64,000 nt of DNA from Odiellus spinosus (lineage: Eukaryota > Arthropoda > Arachnida > Opiliones > Phalangiidae): NCBI GenBank assembly GCA_963920705.1, contig OY987230.1:9123185-9187184 (forward strand), given 5' to 3'. Positions within the stretch are counted from its first letter, which is position 1. Each line of letters opens with the position of its first letter. Below are positions 11,181 through 23,995 of the stretch, one piece after another. The translations under genes and the position numbers were made by a program. The notes beneath the pieces are model-generated. The model was not told the DNA's origin. It did no database searches and saw only the letters and a list, made by a program, of their open reading frames with translations.

Positions 11181-12695
11181 GTGAGTTTTACTTATTTTTT
11201 AAACCTTGACCTATAAGAACATTTCCAAGGCTATAAAAACTACAAATTAAAACTACTAAGCTTAATTTATTTTTCCGGGCCAGTTTCGGTAATTTAAATG
11301 CTATTCAAGGGAAATACTACCATTATGTCTAATTATTGATAATTTCTCCATATTTCCCTGATGTTAGTTACAAAATTGCCAGGTTATTTATATTATTTCT
11401 CGGTTATATTTCTATTATTTCCCGGTTATATTTCTATTATGTTAACTTGCTGTGCTTCAAAAGAAGTATGACATCGAAAAAATAAATTTTAGAAATATGT
11501 TTGTTATTTTAACCCATTGGAAAAGTATTATAGTGATGAGTTGGCTGGCTGGCTGGCTGGCTGGCTAAGTATTTCTCGTGTTCACCTAAGTAGAGAAAAA
11601 ATTAATTATATTTTTTATTTTCAGTAAATAAATCCAGATCGTATGTATCGCTTCCACCTGAAGTTTTTGTTGTTAAAAATAAAGCGGCGAATATAATTAT
11701 TTTCGTCAGCCAAATTATGAGCCAGAAGATAACCTGGGAAACCATCAAAATCTTTAATGAATCAAGGTGAAAAAAAAAGTTAAAAATAAACAAATTTCTT
11801 TTTAAAAATGAAAATCATCAGAAGAGTCGCCACGAGAAGATCACGTATACAACGTATAAAACATAAAGAAGAGATGAAATTGATACGGTCTTAGCGTGAG
11901 GTGGGGAGCAGGCTCCCTCTACTGTGGATAAAAAAATCAACTTTTTCCTAAAAGTTTGACTTCCTTCGCTGGCCTAACGTTCTTCTTCAAACTTAAAAAA
12001 TTCTCACGTCTGAAAAGAAAAAACCAAGTCTACTAGGTCACCAAAACGAAAATAACAAACGAAAAAGTCCGTCTATAACATTTTTTTATTAAAAATAAAA
12101 AACGCAAATCGCCAGTAGTTTAAAAACTTTTTTAAAAACGCCATAACCATATTATGACGCGTTCGTGTAGCATAATCGCCAATTATTTTAAATATAATTT
12201 CGTAATATATTTACGAAATATTTGAATATTTTCTTAGTTAATACGGGTTATTTAAAACAAATTTTTCGAATTATTAAAACAAAACAAAGAAAAAATAATA
12301 AGTTTTACCGGTTGGGGTTATACCCACATTTTCATTCTTCTAATTGGGGCCTTTTTTTAATTATATATTAGATAATTGTTTTTCTGTTAAAGGTCATAGG
12401 TTAAAATATTAAATATATACATGTATATATAAATATATATAATTAAATTATAAAATAAATGGCTAATTCCCATTTTTGTGCCAAAACATCATGAACCCCC
12501 AAAAATTTCTTCTTCTTGTTTAGGCTTAATTAAAAAAAATAGTGCCATTTATTTTTTCAGTATCCCTTTCATTGTTTGAGATATTCCAATCTATATATAG
12601 TTAACCTGTGACCTTTCCTCTATATAATTTCTTTTTTTTTCTCTTAAGATCTAGCAAATTATTAATTTTTAATTTTTGAAATTAAAGCACCCTCT
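11181..12695. other. No gene recognised; AT-rich, one TGGC microsatellite
   Basis: Contains six copies of TGGC at 11542-11565 and long A/T-rich blocks at 12360-12480. No frame exceeds about 63 codons and no element ends were recognised. Confidence 0.55.
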
Positions 12696-13063
12696 TTAAA
12701 GGAGAATGCAGCCTAACAATTGGTTTTTTATCAATTCCTTATCGTTTAAATAGACCTAGTTCAACAGTGAAAATAAAATTACAAACAAATATTAAACTAG
12801 AAATAAATTTAAAACTTACCCGAAAAATAGGCTTAGCTTTATTCATGGAGATATCCTGAACTCTCCCTATAAGGACTAGCGACCAATGGCATTGATCTAT
12901 GGACCTTATATGGGAAATTCATGATCTAAATGAATCCAGCTAAGCCTATTTTGATAGTAAGTTTAAAATTTATTTATAGTTCAATATTTGTTTGTGGATT
13001 AGGCCTATTTAAACGATAAGTAATCGATAAAAAATTACTTGTTAGGTTGCATTCTCCCTTTAA
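12696..13063. mobile_element. TTAA-family foldback MITE, complete, about 368 bp
   Basis: The best-preserved copy: left TTAAAGGAGAATGCAGCC, right GGTTGCATTCTCCCTTTAA, with arms inverted over more than 150 bp. The core reads GGACTAGCGACCAATGGC. The inner arm carries ACTTACCCG on one side and GATAGTAAGTTT on the other. No protein is encoded. It serves as a reference for the family. Confidence 0.85.
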
Positions 13064-13780
13064 CACTTTCTTAGATATATTTGGTTAATTTTTTTTATAA
13101 AACTCTATAAAGGTGCCTTCTAAGTTGTTTTTATTTTGTCTTTTAATTTGTAAGCTTTGTTTCTAATTTTATTATTGTGACTTTATTATTTCCTAGAACT
13201 CTTAATATTATTTCAAACCATTTTGAAATAATATCCAAGGGAATTTCGTTTTTTTTAATTGAAAATTTTTGTGGGCACTATTTTTCCAAATACTTTAAAG
13301 TACAAAACTTGACCGATTTTTACTAAAAAAATACGTAATTTTTTATTCAGATTTGACTGTAGAATTCCTCAAATATAATTGTTAAATTTTAAAACTAATG
13401 TCGCAAAAAAGGAGTTTAAACTTGAGTATATTTTACAAATATTTCCAAGAACTCATTTATCTAGCTAAGAACATGTGATTAAAAATATTCTAAATCCATC
13501 CTCGAATATTTAATAAGAATATGTTCAGCTTTTTGATAAAATATTGTAAAAGTCATAACTATTGGAGTGATACTACAAGGCGCTTTGCTTTTAGGGAATC
13601 AACCCCAGGAGAGAAATGTAACGCCATAAGGGGGCACGAGTAACGTGTTTTTAGATATCTGAGAAAGCGCATAACGGTGGAATTTTTTTCTACAAAATGT
13701 GGGATGATGGTACCAAAAGCTCAATTCTAATGTTCTTATCTACTTCAATGAGTTCTTGATATGACCCTAACTTAGCCATG

Positions 13781-14120
13781 CTCACATTAGAGACTTCAAA
13801 ACCGTTTTTAACCAATTTAAAAAGGTCAAATTGTAAAATTTGAGGTCAACCGTAAAGATAATATCTTATAATATATAATTATTATCCTGAAAATTAAGTT
13901 TAACCCTTACCAAAGAAAGTTAGTCTTAAGAGGTCTTGGTGAAGTCTTTCGGGTGTCTTATGTAGTCTTAAGAGATCTTTCATTATGTCAAGAAGTCTTG
14001 GGGAAGCCTTAAAGATTTCCCCAAGACTTTTGTAGTGTTCTTGAGGACCTCTTCAGCTCAGACAAACTATTTTCGGTAAGGGCGAATATTCAAAACGATT
14101 TTAAAGTCTCTAGTGTGAAC
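13781..14120. mobile_element. Foldback element, family TTCACACTAGAGAC
   Basis: The left end CTCACATTAGAGACTTC and the right end GAAGTCTC-like ...AAAGTCTCTAGTGTGAAC are inverted copies that extend into AAAACCGTTTT / AAAACGATTTT. A second inverted pair lies inside (CCCTTACCAAAGAAAG against CTATTTTCGGTAAGGG). The centre is packed with AGTCTTAAGAGATC and AGTCTTGGGGAAG repeats. Related cores occur at 10316, 41667, 42984 and 44060. Confidence 0.65.
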
Positions 14121-15218
14121 GTATCTTTACTATTATTTAGGTATTCCATAAGCAGAACTGAATAACAATTATAAGATATAATTTGATCGCCTTTTCTATT
14201 GCACTCCTATTAAAACAATAGATTTTTAACTCATCACTGGCTGAAATAAAAAAATAAACCCAACTGTAATAGTCCAAAAATTTGGCTATTAAACTTAAAA
14301 AAAAAAAAAAAAACAATTTTTAAGAAAACAACAAAGTATAGGGAGTACCTGATAAATCTTTAAAGATATTTTATTTGTTTTAACGCGCACAATTAACGTT
14401 ATTACATTTTTCCGAAGAAGAAAGAAAAAAAAAAAGAAAAAACCATGAAGTTTTTTCGATAAAATTAATAAATACCCTCATAGATCCAGTCAGTTGCCAA
14501 AAACAAAAACTTACAAATTTATTTAAATAACATCACCCGCCTAGAATTTTGACTAAAATACCAATGAAGTAATAATAAATTAAAATAAAAATAAATTTCG
14601 AAATTGACCCTTGATAAAATTTCCATGATTTTCTAACAAAAAATGATAAAAATACAAATTTTGTTTACAAAATGGCATAATTTGAATATTTAAAGTTTAA
14701 TTAAACTAAACAACAACGTAACAATGATATTGCAAGAAACATTTATATATAAATATCATGAAAATATAAAAAAAAAAAGAATTAACAAATACCAAAGAAA
14801 ATTTTTGATATTTTATTGAGGGAATAAATGGAAATGTTTTATACCTGATTAAAAAAAAAGATGAAATTAAAAAATTTTATATATATATCCATAAAAAACC
14901 GCGTTTCTAACACTTTAATTAAAAAAAAAAAAAAAACAATTTTAGAACGTATGAAAAGAAAACTAAGTCTTTTTTAAAGACCATTATTTATACATTTACT
15001 TAAAGTAAACGTATTCTATTTTAATTTATCAAAGTATACATTTTGACGGCGAAAAAAGCTTAAAAAAAATAACATTGGAATTTAATCCTTAAATTTTAAT
15101 CGTAAAGTCAACGCTATTAAGGTTATTTTTATTGTAGTTAATAATTTTTCAGGCCGCAATTGCCTGCGAATCCATACGTATGGTATAAAGAAAGAATGTA
15201 TCTTAAATGTTGAACACA
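14121..15218. other. No gene recognised; A/T homopolymer-rich
   Basis: Repeated poly-A runs (about 14300, 14770, 14920) and AT-rich filler. I see neither an element boundary nor an open frame of interest. Confidence 0.55.
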
Positions 15219-15686
15219 GTAGACACGCAATCTGGCTCGATTCGGGCAGGTTCTTAAATTGATCTCCCCCAAGCGAAATTTAATCACAAGATATTGAAAA
15301 AATCCACGTTTATTTTTTTATACCTGACATCAGTTTTACTTTGCGTTTTAATGTGCTAAAATACAATTTAGCAATGAAGGAAAATCAAATTTGGTCAAAA
15401 CAATTGTACAAAGATATAGAATTTGACCAAATAAAATGAAGCAAATGCCTTTAGTTCACTTTTGTTAAATTCTGTTCATGTCATTTGGTGTATTTGTTTG
15501 AATTCTGTTGCAGTTTTTAAATTTGGACCATTTTTGACCAAACTAGATTTTTTTTCCCTCATTGATAATGTGAGCGCATTGAAATGAAAAGTAAAACTGA
15601 CGTCACGCGTATGTAAAGTTTAAATTCGTGAGCTTGGCACGAGATAAATTTTACAAAGCCCTAATCGAGTCAGGTTGCGTGTCTAC
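15219..15686. mobile_element. Foldback MITE, about 468 bp, family GTAGACACGC
   Basis: The ends are inverted: GTAGACACGCAATCTGGCTC on the left and its imperfect complement ...GGTTGCGTGTCTAC on the right. Inner inverted blocks include ATCAGTTTTACTTTGCG against AAGTAAAACTGACGTCACG. Related termini lie at 59219 (left arm only), 59804, 60455 and a relic at 4340. The open frame at 15628-15870 starts in the right arm and runs into flanking DNA, so it is not a gene. Confidence 0.7.
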
Positions 15687-16293
15687 TTTAAAACTAGAAA
15701 ATTTCTTGTTCCCCGTAACATTTGGGCAGCAGTGTCCAATGAAAATAAAGAGAATAAATTACCGAGGGGCTTACCACTTCCCTAAAATCTGCACACTGAT
15801 TGCGGAAATGATTACAGCCTTTGGTAGCACTAAATGCGTAGTCAGTTACGTAATCACTTTAGTACAGTGAAAGATACATTCGTATACCCCTATTACACGG
15901 AGTGGTCAGCCCTTCGCAAATCACAGTTGTCTAGCACTTATTGGTAAAACAGATTTGAGGTACGCATATTACTATATTTACCAATCCGAATGCCTCTGAT
16001 TATTTAAAATCAAGTATGGTATAGTCATTTTTTATTGCTCATAATTATCATTAGTAGTTTTTTTTTTTTTTTTACTAACAGTACAAAGAAGTTATAAAAA
16101 AATCCTCCATCGATATTTTCCTCTCGAGTGAAAATATTGTTTAAGATACAAATAGCAAAAGATAATCCTAATTTCAAATTCAATCTGTAATTTGTAAGGA
16201 AAAGATGAGAAAATTAATTTGCCCTTAGAAGAAAGGTGACGTTTCAATCTGTAAAAAGCCGTTAAAAAATAACTATTTGGGTATCCCTGTTAG

Positions 16294-16473
16294 TAGAGGG
16301 CGGCTTTTGGACAAGATAATTTCTGTTTGTTTTATCATTATTCATAATTTGAAATTATCCATGGGAAATCCAAGATTAATGCAATGTAATCATGAATAAA
16401 TAACTGATTATTATTTGTAAATAACTGATTAATCAAATATTTATGGATTATCTTGTCCAAACCCCGACCTCTA
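16294..16473. mobile_element. hAT-like MITE, 180 bp, second copy of family TAGAGGTCGGG
   Basis: Same length as the copy at 7372-7551. The ends TAGAGGGCGGCTTTTGGAC and GTCCAAACCCCGACCTCTA are inverted, continuing through ACAAGATAAT. The flanks are CCTGTTAG (16286-16293) and GCTGTTAG (16474-16481), an 8-bp duplication with one mismatch. Confidence 0.8.
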
Positions 16474-19400
16474 GCTGTTAGTGAATCACGGCACATCTCC
16501 TTCTCATTGGATCATTGTATACATAGTTTTCTCTAAAGGGGCAAAAGAAAATTCCATCCCTCTTTCGCTTCATTGCAGAGTTGCAAGGAGCTTGTGAGCT
16601 CAGTTTAGAGCGGATTAGTTCCAAAAAAGAACTGCAAACCTTTATCTCTGGTTCAGTATGGGCTCACAAGTGGTTGGCAATACTGAGGGAATGTCATATA
16701 ACCCTGTAAGTGAAAACTATCTATACACCTAACATCATTAAACATTGCTGCTTTGTAACCATAGTCAAACAATTTTGGGTCGAATACTGAAGCCATACGT
16801 GTGTATAAGTCATTTCAAGAATGAGAGATTTCCCTAATTATATAATAATTCGAGACCAGTTGTTTAATTGATGTATTAATGATAGATTTTCAAAATTGAA
16901 AAATTCATGTGCGCCGTCTAGTTCGAAATGGACACTTATCTCAATAATGAGAGGGGAAAAAACTAAAATCCACGATCTATTAGTGAAACAGTGGCTAAAC
17001 TATTAACTATCAAAATCACGTGTGCAAGTCTGCCTAGTCTAGGAAAGTAGCCAACCCGAATTTGTTGAGATGTGACCGGTTCGCTTGTAAACTTTCAATT
17101 TATATTTTTTTTTCAAAGTTTTGAAAAAAATATTTCTACACTTTGCTACGTCACCTTTCTTATAAGGCTACAAAAAAATTTGGCCTGATCTCTTCCCCTT
17201 AATCCCCCTCCCCAAACCTTACTTTGTGTTTTCCAAAAACCGTAAAAGTTTTCTTAAAATATTCCTTATTGAAATCTAGTGAAAAATATAATTAACTCAT
17301 AGTGCTGTTGGCTTTATTGTGATGTTGAAAATGTATAACTTTTCAAACAAACAAAAACCTTAAATGGTTTAAATTTAAAGTAAAATTTGCGTCATGGTGA
17401 TTTATAATATTACAATGGTGATGAAGATTGCGAAAAGTTAAAAATGAAAGAAAAGGACGAATATGAAATTGGTGCCCCTGGTTGACGCGTTATTGACTGA
17501 GCTGAGGTTGAAATCGTTGTAGAAAAGTTAAAATGTACAACTTTTATGAAAAACGAATTCTGTATTTGAAATTTTTTTGGAAGTTGAGATACGACGAACA
17601 TGATAAAAATTTGTTGAAAAAAACTGTGATTATGTTGGGAAAAAAATGGGATAGACCAAGATGAGGCCTTCAGTTTAATTATCTACATTTATTAAGTAGT
17701 TATATTAAGTTTTTATACGAAAAGAGCTACGGACATTGAAGAAAAAATGAATTAAAAAAAAATTAAGGAAAAATGAAAGTTTTCTTTATAAAGTTGTTTA
17801 GGCTAAAAAAATTGAATTCATTTTTTTTTAATTTTCTGTTTCTTTTGTAAATATGCCTGAAGAAATGATGGAAATTTTGGAAGAAAGCCTTATTGAGAAA
17901 ACAAAAAAAAGTTATATGAAATAGTTGTCTCTTGTAAATATTAAAAACAAACAAACGATGTACGGTATGGAAAATTGATGAAAATTTATGAAAAAAAAAT
18001 GTCCCGCCTTATAACTAAAAATTGTATAAATAATTAAAAAACGCAAAAATGGGTTTTTTGAAAGAAAAAAATTCGGTCCAATTTTTCGAGTTAAGAAAAA
18101 ATTCAAATAATTACAAAACCAAATTTTAAAAACAAACAAAAAGTTTTTAAAATTCTCGAAAAATATATAAAAATTGTCCTCGTTCAACATGGTGCTGATG
18201 TTTATAATAAAATAAATTAATTAAAAGAGTAAGAAATATATTAGCTTAGCATTTGGTTTATTTTCTAAGTTTTCTCAAATTAAAAAAAAAAAAAAAAAAA
18301 AAATATTGGCATTTTTTTTTTTTTTCAAAAAGAAAAACCAAAAAACAAAAAGGGGTTTGTTCTTTATGAAATAAAAATATTTTCAAAATTTTGGACTGAA
18401 AATCTAACAGTTTTTGGAAGATATTCACGAAAGAAATAAGCCGTTGTAAAGTTTTGCAAAGTCAAAATTTAATTTACGCAAAAATATTCGAAAATTATGT
18501 CAAATTAAAATGTAATATACGGCTTATTTTTATAATTTCACTGGTCACCAAAATTTTAATCGAAATTATATTAATTAGGGATTTAGATATTATTAAATTA
18601 GGATAAAAATCAATTAAAAAATTAACGAATTACAATTAGGCACATTTCTAAAATTTAAAAAAAATTAATATTGAAAATTTAAAATGGGCTAATATATTTT
18701 GATAAAATAAAATTAGGCAAAAAAAAAAAAAAAAACTAAATTCAAAAAACATTTAATAAATTTGAAATAATAGAATTTCACTGGTGAAAACTTCTATGAA
18801 GGAAAGTCTTATAATTTTTCCATTAATAGGTTTTTCACTTTTTTGTAATAAGAACCGTGGCACTGTTTTTTACACAAATTTTGTGATATAAAATAATTGT
18901 ATCTTTGTTTTTTTTTAATTTAATAACGAAAAGAGAGAAATTAAATTTTACAAACCGTGGTGGTGTTAATTAGGGTTTTAAGTGACCTCCAGAAGTTCAA
19001 GGTCATTCTGGAAAAACGCCTAAAAACACCTTAGGACGAAGTAAAATTATATATATCCGATTTATCTTGCCTTATTATTTAAAACAAAACAAAAAAAAAG
19101 CAAATTTACACCCATTTAAAAAAGGTACTGTTTTGTATAAAAAAATGTTTTTGTCTATAAAATCGAAAAAAAAAAAAAAAAAGAGTGTCGTTTAAAGAAA
19201 ATTTAAGAAAGCAAAAAAAAAAAAAAATGTAAATATTCTTTATTATATATAAAAAAGTTAGAGATTTTGCGCAGGCACACGATAATAAAATGACAAAATA
19301 CAAGAATTTAGCTTTGGTGTGCATTTTGTTGGCTCCATTTTTTTATTATTAAAAATCGAGCCGATCGATACGAATTACTGAAACAAATGTTACTCTACTA

Positions 19401-20125
19401 CTCAAGGTCAAAAAAAAATATATATATAAAAATAAAAAGATTTCTCAAAAGAGTTTGATTTCAATTCATATTCAACTTTTGGCTTTTAAAATTCTAGGTT
19501 CATCCAAAAGATTGTTCAGTAAGTCGACTTCTTTTTACATATTAAAGCCGACTGGATAAGGTGAATCATGGAATAACTAACTCCGAGGAAACGGAGGGGA
19601 AAGCACAGTTTTAAGGGCAATGGACGACAGGATTTATAAAAATTTGTTGATTTTTGAGATTTTTTTTCTAGTTTCATCCCCCAAATCTCAATCGAAAACG
19701 CCCCAAGCTGAGTACAACTGGCAACCCTGCTGGGCTGCAACCTAGGAGGAAAGCTAGTACTTAGCGGCCGGAAAGCGGTAGTGCGTTTCAATACGAAAAC
19801 ATACAGCCAAACTCTCCTTCACCCGTATATCCTCCTAGCTGAAACGCCGTCTCTTTTTGATCGCTACTCTCTCTATAGTTCCTCCAAGGTCAAATCAAAC
19901 GGTGTTTTTTGTAGCCGCCATAGGCCCATAGTACACGTGACTAAAGTTTTATGGCTTTGAGGTCGAAGCTTACTAACGCCGCTGCGCTGATGATTTTCCA
20001 ATAAAAAAGTCGAGAATGATTCGATACTGAAATTTCTATTATGTTTTCTCTCTGCGTAATTACACATAATGACGATTTATCATCAGGTAAGCCATTCAAT
20101 GATACTAAAATGAATCTATATTTAA
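16474..20125. other. No gene recognised; extremely AT-rich region
   Basis: From about 17100 to 19480 the DNA is dominated by A and T, with homopolymer runs (for example about 18282-18302, 18719-18736 and 19167-19183). Several short minus-strand frames arise only because they are rich in Phe, Lys and Asn codons. GC rises again at 19550-19950, where no domain or element end was recognised. Confidence 0.55.
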
Positions 20126-20387
20126 AAAATTTATTAAGCCTTGGCTACTTCAAGAAAAGTTGGGAACATTTTTCCGCCAGAGAAAAAAAACAGTAGGCCT
20201 AAATGTCGTCACCATTGAGTAACGGGTTTAGAAGTTGCTTTTTAGTAAAATTAGCTTATTTTATCTTGCCTGTAGGTCAAAAAGAAAATGTATTTTATAG
20301 GCTAAAAAAACAAACCCACAAATTTAACACAATTTTCCATTCAATTTGACGTCTGATTAATTTTATTCATTTTGGCCCTGTACCTAG

Positions 20388-20544
20388 GTTGGATACAGTC
20401 GCGTTATTTTCTGCCGGCGAATAAACCAACATATGCGGTTTAAAAGTTGTGATGTGCGCCATAATCATATCATACGAACTAATGAAGATGGAAACGTGGG
20501 GAAATTTTCACCTCAGCGCGTCGTTAGGTGTATTACCAGTACAG
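20388..20544 (+). CDS. Putative internal exon, unit 1 copy
   Basis: I do not recognise the product. The stretch is bounded by an acceptor-like CCCTGTACCTAG (AG at 20386-20387) and a strong donor AG|GTGAGT at 20545. Read from the first base it is open for 52 codons plus one base and ends ...RCITST. A motif RTNEDG followed by GKFSPQR lies in the second half. The downstream copy at 24272-24438 keeps this frame over its last 34 or so codons, where its two 6-bp length differences are multiples of three. This weakly favours coding. No partner exons were identified on either side. It could instead be non-coding duplicated DNA that happens to be open. Confidence 0.3.
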
Positions 20545-21556
20545 GTGAGTTTAATTTTCTTTTAGCAAAGCGTTTTGTGTTGAATATTGCTGGTGCTTTT
20601 GTATAATTCGCGAGGGAAGAACTGATTGATGTTCCCTTTTGACGCCAATTATTATCTTAATCAAGCCGATAAATGGTACGGCTTTAATCCCTTCATTAAT
20701 TTGAATTCACGTCAAATGAGCTACCAATATACCCTACAATTAGATTTAGATTTTAGATGAGGCTAACCAGAGCAGCCATATATATTTTTTCTTCCGTATG
20801 ACTCTTCGCATTTTCTCCATGGTATTACCATTATAATCCCTTATAACCAATAGGTTTTAATTCTTGATTATTTGTCACAAAAGCAGACTGGGTAGCCCAT
20901 TAAGCCTTGGCTGTCGTTCACTTTACACTTGTACAGTAGTACTTAGTGATTCGTGTTTTAAATTGGATAAGTTATAATTCGTTCAAAACTATGCTGTAGT
21001 TTCAGCACTCTTTTGTAAGAGGGGATACTGTACGCGTCAGTATTAGGGTTAAGAAACCGAGGTAAGATAATTAACTGTATTACTTCAAGAACCTCTTCGA
21101 TTGAGACAATACTATTTTAGATCACATTTTTGCCAGTGGGCAAATATGTCACAATATTTTAAGTACTGTTAAAATGCGAGATTGAATTTTCACAGGAAGT
21201 AGAAATGAAGACTTCTCAGGATTCGTACCAAATTTTGGAAGTTAATTTCACTGACTTTTCGAGGTTTTCCGTGACCATTTCTAAATAATTTCCCTAGCTA
21301 ATTTTAATATTTTAAATTAATTTATTCTTATAAATAATCTCTTGGCAATTCCCACTTTTTATTTGACATTTAGTCTATGAATCAGGGTCGAAAGTTTACT
21401 CAGAATATGAGAAAACAATTTGGATTTTTAGGGAAATGTTTTCAGTTTAAAGTAATTATGTTACAGTTTCTTGGTCAACAACAGTTCCTTGGCGTACCAA
21501 AATCACAACAAACTGTAGTTCGTATGCAAGGTCCGGCCTAGAGTCATTTAGGGCTC

Positions 21557-21973
21557 CCATCGTGGCTTTCCAAAGGATAATTTTCAATACAAAGAATCTT
21601 GAGTTATTCAACAAAATAGTAGAATTATACATGGAGTCAATGGATCATTTATTGGGATGTAATTTAAAAGAATGAAGTCTAACAATAGTTAGTAGTGAAA
21701 TATGGATTTAATTCACCAAATTAGTAGAAATATGCAAGGGGTCAATGGATCATTTATTGGAATGACATTTGAAGGGATATAAAGTATTTAACACTAGTAA
21801 GTACTCAAAGATAGCCTTAGTTTTAATTTTTCTTGTTATTCTTGTTCTTCTTTCCGGAGATTGGCCTTTTTGGGCTACCATAGTGACATTCTAAAGGATA
21901 ATTTTCAATACCAAAGAGATCTTGAGTTGTTCACCAAAATAGTAGAAATATACACGGAGTGATTGGATCATTT
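21557..21973 (+). repeat. Three degenerate direct repeats
   Basis: AAAGGATAATTTTCAATAC, then TTGAGTTRTTCAMCAAAAT, GTAGAAWTATRCA and TGGATCATTT recur at 21557-21660, in part at 21703-21763, and at 21875-21973. The last copy runs straight into the TTAA-family MITE that starts at 21972. The block is absent from duplication unit 2. Confidence 0.75.
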
Positions 21974-22371
21974 AAAGGGAGAATGAACTATAACAATTTA
22001 TTTTTGTCTGACTTTATTTTTCGATTCTTTATCATAAATGTACGCCTGATACAATAGGAATGGTTCTACAAAGACGCATTTAATTAGAAATCACCTTTAG
22101 AAATGCTCTGAAAGTAGGCTAGGTATATGGATACATATTTTTATACCTTGGGATAGTAACAACCAATCAGCGAAGGCGAATCAAAGTGACTTCGCAAACA
22201 CGCGAATAGCACGGTTTTTATTTTTTCAGTATTAAAAGTCTCAAATTAGGCCCAAGTGGGGGGCCATTCGTTGATTGGTTGACATACAACAACGTAAAAA
22301 ATAGATGCCTGCTAAGCCTACTTTCCTAGTAGGTTAAATATTTATTTATAATTTAATGTTAGCTTGTACAG
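21972..22371. mobile_element. TTAA-family MITE, strongly diverged
   Basis: Left TTAAAGGGAGAATGAACTA, inner AAAGTAGGCTAGG, and on the right GCCTACTTTCCTAGTAGG then AAATATTTATTTATA. The centre contains TGATTGGTTGACA against AACCAATCAGCGAA, the usual ACCAATCA-type palindrome. The right terminus is not recognisable; ACAGGGTGTTTCG follows instead. Confidence 0.55.
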
Positions 22372-22616
22372 GGTGTTTCGAAAATGGTGGTTTTATGGTT
22401 CATTTTAAGACGAAAATTTTCTATGATGTTTTGTCGTATGGGGCGTCGTTTAAGAGTTAGGAAATGAATCATGTACGGATGACCCCTTAACGTACATTAA
22501 TAAACGTATACTCAATGATAAAATACGCTTAATTATATAGCTGGTATAGTTCTTTATTATACTTAAACAAATATAAAATGTAGGAGCTACAAAAATAAAT
22601 AAAATCCAACCGAAAA

Positions 22617-23080
22617 CCTTTAAACAAAAACGTGACGTTCTGCTAATACTCTAGCCTCTAACCATCGAGAAATTAAATTATTGGCAAGGTCTAGATGTGT
22701 TAGCCCATAAACGTCGATAAATTAAATAAGCCCTGTGTATCAAATCACTTGCCATCAAATATGCTAGACCTTTCGCTGCCCAAGTTTTTCAATGATTTGT
22801 GGTCTGAATTTTTACTCAATTTCGTTAAATAAAATTATGACATAAACTCATTAAAAAACTTGCGCAGCTCAAGGATAGCATATTTGATTTCAAGTGATTT
22901 TGATATGCTGCACTTTTTTAATTTGTCGACGTTTATGGGCTTAACACATCAAGACCTTGCCCATAATTAGAATCTTCGACGGTTATGGGCAAACATATCT
23001 AGACCTTGCCCATGATTTGATTTCACTACCTTAATGGGCTAGAGTTTTTGCAGCGAGGACGTCAGGTTTTTGTTTAAAGG
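22617..23080. mobile_element. Foldback element, about 464 bp, family CCTTTAAACAAAAAC
   Basis: The left end CCTTTAAACAAAAACGTGAC and the right end CAGGTTTTTGTTTAAAGG are inverted. The next inner blocks also pair: GCAAGGTCTAGATGTG and CCCATAAACGTCGA on the left match, in reverse, two tandem copies in the right arm (about 22925-23010). The arms are thus unequal, with an extra copy of the GGGCAAGGTCT...GTCGA block on the right. No target duplication could be identified. Confidence 0.7.
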
Positions 23081-23101
23081 ACCTTCCTGTTTTTAACCAA
23101 A

Positions 23102-23304
23102 TGGGTATGGACAATAAGCATGGTTCGTACAAGACCTGGAAAACCTAAAAAAGTTAGGGATTTTGGAAATTTTAAGAAAAGGTCAGGGAATTTGAAAATG
23201 AGCCCAGATGGTCAGAGACATTACACATCCAACCTTTTTCCAAAATCCCTAACTTTTCTAGGTTTTCCAGGTCTTGTACGAACCATGCTTATTATCCATA
23301 CCCA
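23102..23304. mobile_element. Foldback MITE, about 203 bp
   Basis: Near-perfect arms: TGGGTATGGACAATAAGC and CATGGTTCGTACAAGACC on the left, and their complement on the right ending ATTATCCATACCCA. The arms continue through TGGAAAACCT and AAAGTTAGGGATTTTGG. A single arm of the same family is present in unit 2 at about 24540-24640. The open frames here and on the other strand come from the hairpin. Confidence 0.75.
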
Positions 23305-23715
23305 GTAAGACATTATCTTGCGCTGCTCTAATGCATATACTGACAGAACATATTCTAAAATAACCTTGTAAGGTCAGAACTAAGTGATGTAACTTTGTTG
23401 TCCATAATTTCCAGGACCCTTACCAAGAGGGGTCCGTGTAGGAACTGCCTCACATATAATCTTCTTGGCTCTACCTAAACTTAGCCGTAACATACATTTG
23501 AGACTTTTTGTGGTCCTGGTAATTTCTATATTTTGGTTACTTGTTTTCTATTTTGGAACAGGCCCTTGTTTAAAAGGATATGTATTTGCTTTATATTAAA
23601 AAAATACTTAAGCCGTCCTTAGCTTGGGGTTGAAAAAGAAATGTTAGAAAGTTAGGAACATTCCCCCCCCCCCCCCCTCAGAAAAAAGTTGGCTTAAATG
23701 TCGTCACCATTGAGC

Positions 23716-23995
23716 CAAGGAGGATCAGAGAAGGAGAGGAAATGTGGGGCTGCGTTGAGTTAGAGAGAGAAAAGCCAACCTCCCACTCGGGTGGAAAGGG
23801 GGATAGGAAATTCTCGAGGTAAAATGTTGTCACGTGGTCGCTAGCTAGCGCGTCTCATAAAGGATTCGTTTTACCCACGCGACAACATTTTACCACGAAA
23901 CGTCTCTACCCCCGTTCTCCCAGAGTGGGAGTTTAGGCCGACGCAGTATGAACCGCGCCGTCCCCACATTTCCTCTCCTTCTCTGATCCTCCTTG
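23716..23995. mobile_element. P-like MITE, 280 bp, family CAAGGAGG
   Basis: About 34 bp of perfect terminal inverted repeat, starting CAAGGAGGATCAGAGAAGG. It is flanked by a perfect 7-bp direct repeat ATTGAGC (23709-23715 and 23996-24002). The interior is a further imperfect palindrome (AAAATGTTGTCACG against CGCGACAACATTTTA). The homologous spot in duplication unit 1, at about 20215, reads ATTGAGTAACGGG with no insert, which is an empty site. CA...TG ends and a 7-bp duplication match the elements at 2030, 43562 and 58705. Confidence 0.9.

Larger units (their letters stand above)
20126..23590 (+). repeat. Segmental duplication, unit 1
   Basis: Two parts of this stretch are collinear with unit 2 downstream: 20126-20640 matches 23605-24545, and 23215-23590 matches about 24560-24930. 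Shared landmarks are AAATGTCGTCACCATTGAG, AGGTTGGATACAGTCGCG, TTTTCTGCCGGCG, ACCAGTACAGGTGAG, AATTCGCGAGGGAAGA and CATAATTTCCMGGACCC. The middle of unit 1 (20640-23215) has no counterpart in unit 2 and holds repeats and two foldback elements, so it was either inserted after duplication or deleted from unit 2. Confidence 0.8.

Noticed and set aside
17410-19324. Several minus-strand open frames rich in Phe, Lys and Asn
   Set aside because: Explained by extreme AT content and homopolymer runs; no start context, domain or repeat in another copy supports them.
23665-23680. Poly-C tracts (also about 48105 and 60678) as regulatory signals
   Set aside because: Homopolymer C runs of this kind are common slippage tracts and their length may be unreliable; nothing nearby suggests function.
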